From: Paludibacteraceae bacterium
Lineage (GTDB): Bacteria > Bacteroidota > Bacteroidia > Bacteroidales > Paludibacteraceae
Assembly: GCA_018055865.1 (NCBI GenBank)
Contig: JAGPGR010000112.1
Coordinates: forward strand, 1-6,425
DNA length: 6,425 nt
Direction: 5' to 3'
Shown here: piece after piece, positions 5,914 to 6,425 of the stretch
Layout: every line of letters begins with the position of its first letter
Position numbering within the stretch: the first letter of the stretch is position 1
Position numbers and translations under genes: made by a program
Notes under the pieces: generated by a model
What the model saw: the letters and a program-made list of their open reading frames with translations, nothing else
Told to the model about the DNA's origin: nothing
Database searches by the model: none

Positions 5914-6425
5914 TTATGGAATATTCTTTTTTTGAACTGTCCAGCCGTTTGCCTGAGAGAGTCCGCACGGATTCCCGGTAAACAATTTGCCGGCTTCGTT
6001 GTCGTTTTTCAATTGCCACTTATACCAGGCAGCAGCTACCCGGGCAAATTCGCCACCATAAGGCTCATGATATGTACCACGATGTCCTACATCCATATTC
6101 CCCACAAAAACAGGTACGTGATTTATTTGCGAGAAATCGTCCATTCCATTCTTATAGGCAATGTCAGAAGGCCCTCCCAACAGATAAAGCGTAGGAGTGT
6201 GTATCTTTTTCAGGTGTTTTTTGCTAAGTCGCGGCATACCGGAAGGCCTGCCGGTTGGGTCGGTAAAAATACCGCTATTGCAAACTACCACTGTACTAAT
6301 TCTTGGATCGCTGCTCACTTCTAAAGTTTGCAACCCTCCACACGACATGCCACTTACAGCAATTTTTGTAGTGTCCAGTTTGTTATAATAAATACTTTGC
6401 TTGTTTCTGTTTTGATCAATTGCCC
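5914..6425 (-). CDS. Alpha/beta-hydrolase, C-terminal part (5' end outside the window)
   Basis: An open frame enters at the right edge (first full codon 6423-6421) and gives 169 residues beginning AIDQNRNKQSIYYNKLD. The ATG at 6346-6348 is internal: the codons before it read TTKIAVSG and complete the nucleophile elbow GMSCGG, with Ser at 6343-6345. The other likely triad residues are Asp in LLGGPSDIAY (6163-6165) and His in NMDVGHRGTY (6082-6084), the order expected for an esterase or dienelactone-hydrolase-like enzyme. VVCNSGIF, LKKIHTPTLYLLGG and AWYKWQLK agree with that fold. Whether it has a signal peptide cannot be seen. The class C-type hydrolase follows 31 bases downstream on the same strand, suggesting co-transcription. 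Substrate unknown. Confidence 0.9.
   Translation of the reverse strand, partial: AIDQNRNKQSIYYNKLDTTKIAVSGMSCGGLQTLEVSSDPRISTVVVCNSGIFTDPTGRPSGMPRLSKKHLKKIHTPTLYLLGGPSDIAYKNGMDDFSQINHVPVFVGNMDVGHRGTYHEPYGGEFARVAAAWYKWQLKNDNEAGKLFTGNPCGLSQANGWTVQKKNIP

Noticed and set aside
5830..6324. Plus-strand open frame of 164 codons
   Set aside because: It is antisense to the alpha/beta-hydrolase and the start of the serine hydrolase, both clearly coding, and its product has no coherent domain.

Overview
The window looks like chromosomal DNA of a Bacteroidota member, probably Bacteroidales. The evidence is the promoter grammar (TAnnTTTGC -7 boxes), the A/T-rich leaders without clear Shine-Dalgarno sites, the protein families present (Porin_O_P, a Bacteroidales-type HAD phosphatase, an LSSC lipoprotein) and a short G/C-rich palindromic repeat of a type common in this phylum. 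No mobile element, CRISPR array, phage gene or defence system is visible. Genus cannot be fixed from the sequence alone.

Left block, minus strand (3393 down to 1): four tightly packed co-directional genes, in transcription order a HAD-family phosphatase, a phosphate-selective-porin-like outer-membrane protein, hisD (histidinol dehydrogenase) and the first 103 codons of hisC (histidinol-phosphate aminotransferase, running off the left edge). Gaps are only 20-23 bases, so they are probably one transcript read from a TATCTTTGC promoter at 3409-3417. HisC and HisD act in the late steps of histidine synthesis. The two genes upstream are not known histidine genes, and hisG, which usually precedes hisD in this phylum, is absent here. 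The oddest item in the window is a 33-bp palindromic repeat inserted in frame near the start of hisC, adding the peptide [11 protein letters not shown].

Centre, plus strand (3493-4304): a complete tRNA-Pro(CGG) with its own promoter and a rho-independent terminator, then a gene for a 172-residue lipoprotein of unknown function, closed by a strong A/T-flanked hairpin terminator. The tRNA promoter lies within an 11-bp perfect inverted repeat. 4305-4532 is a non-coding stretch between convergent genes.

Right block, minus strand (6425 down to 4533): the 3' part of an alpha/beta-hydrolase gene (169 codons visible, with GMSCGG nucleophile, Asp and His), followed after 31 bases by a complete gene for an exported serine hydrolase of the class C beta-lactamase / family VIII esterase group (SxxK, Tyr, WGG). 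They probably form an operon of secreted ester- or amide-cleaving enzymes. Most of the window is ordinary; I found no convincing undescribed system.
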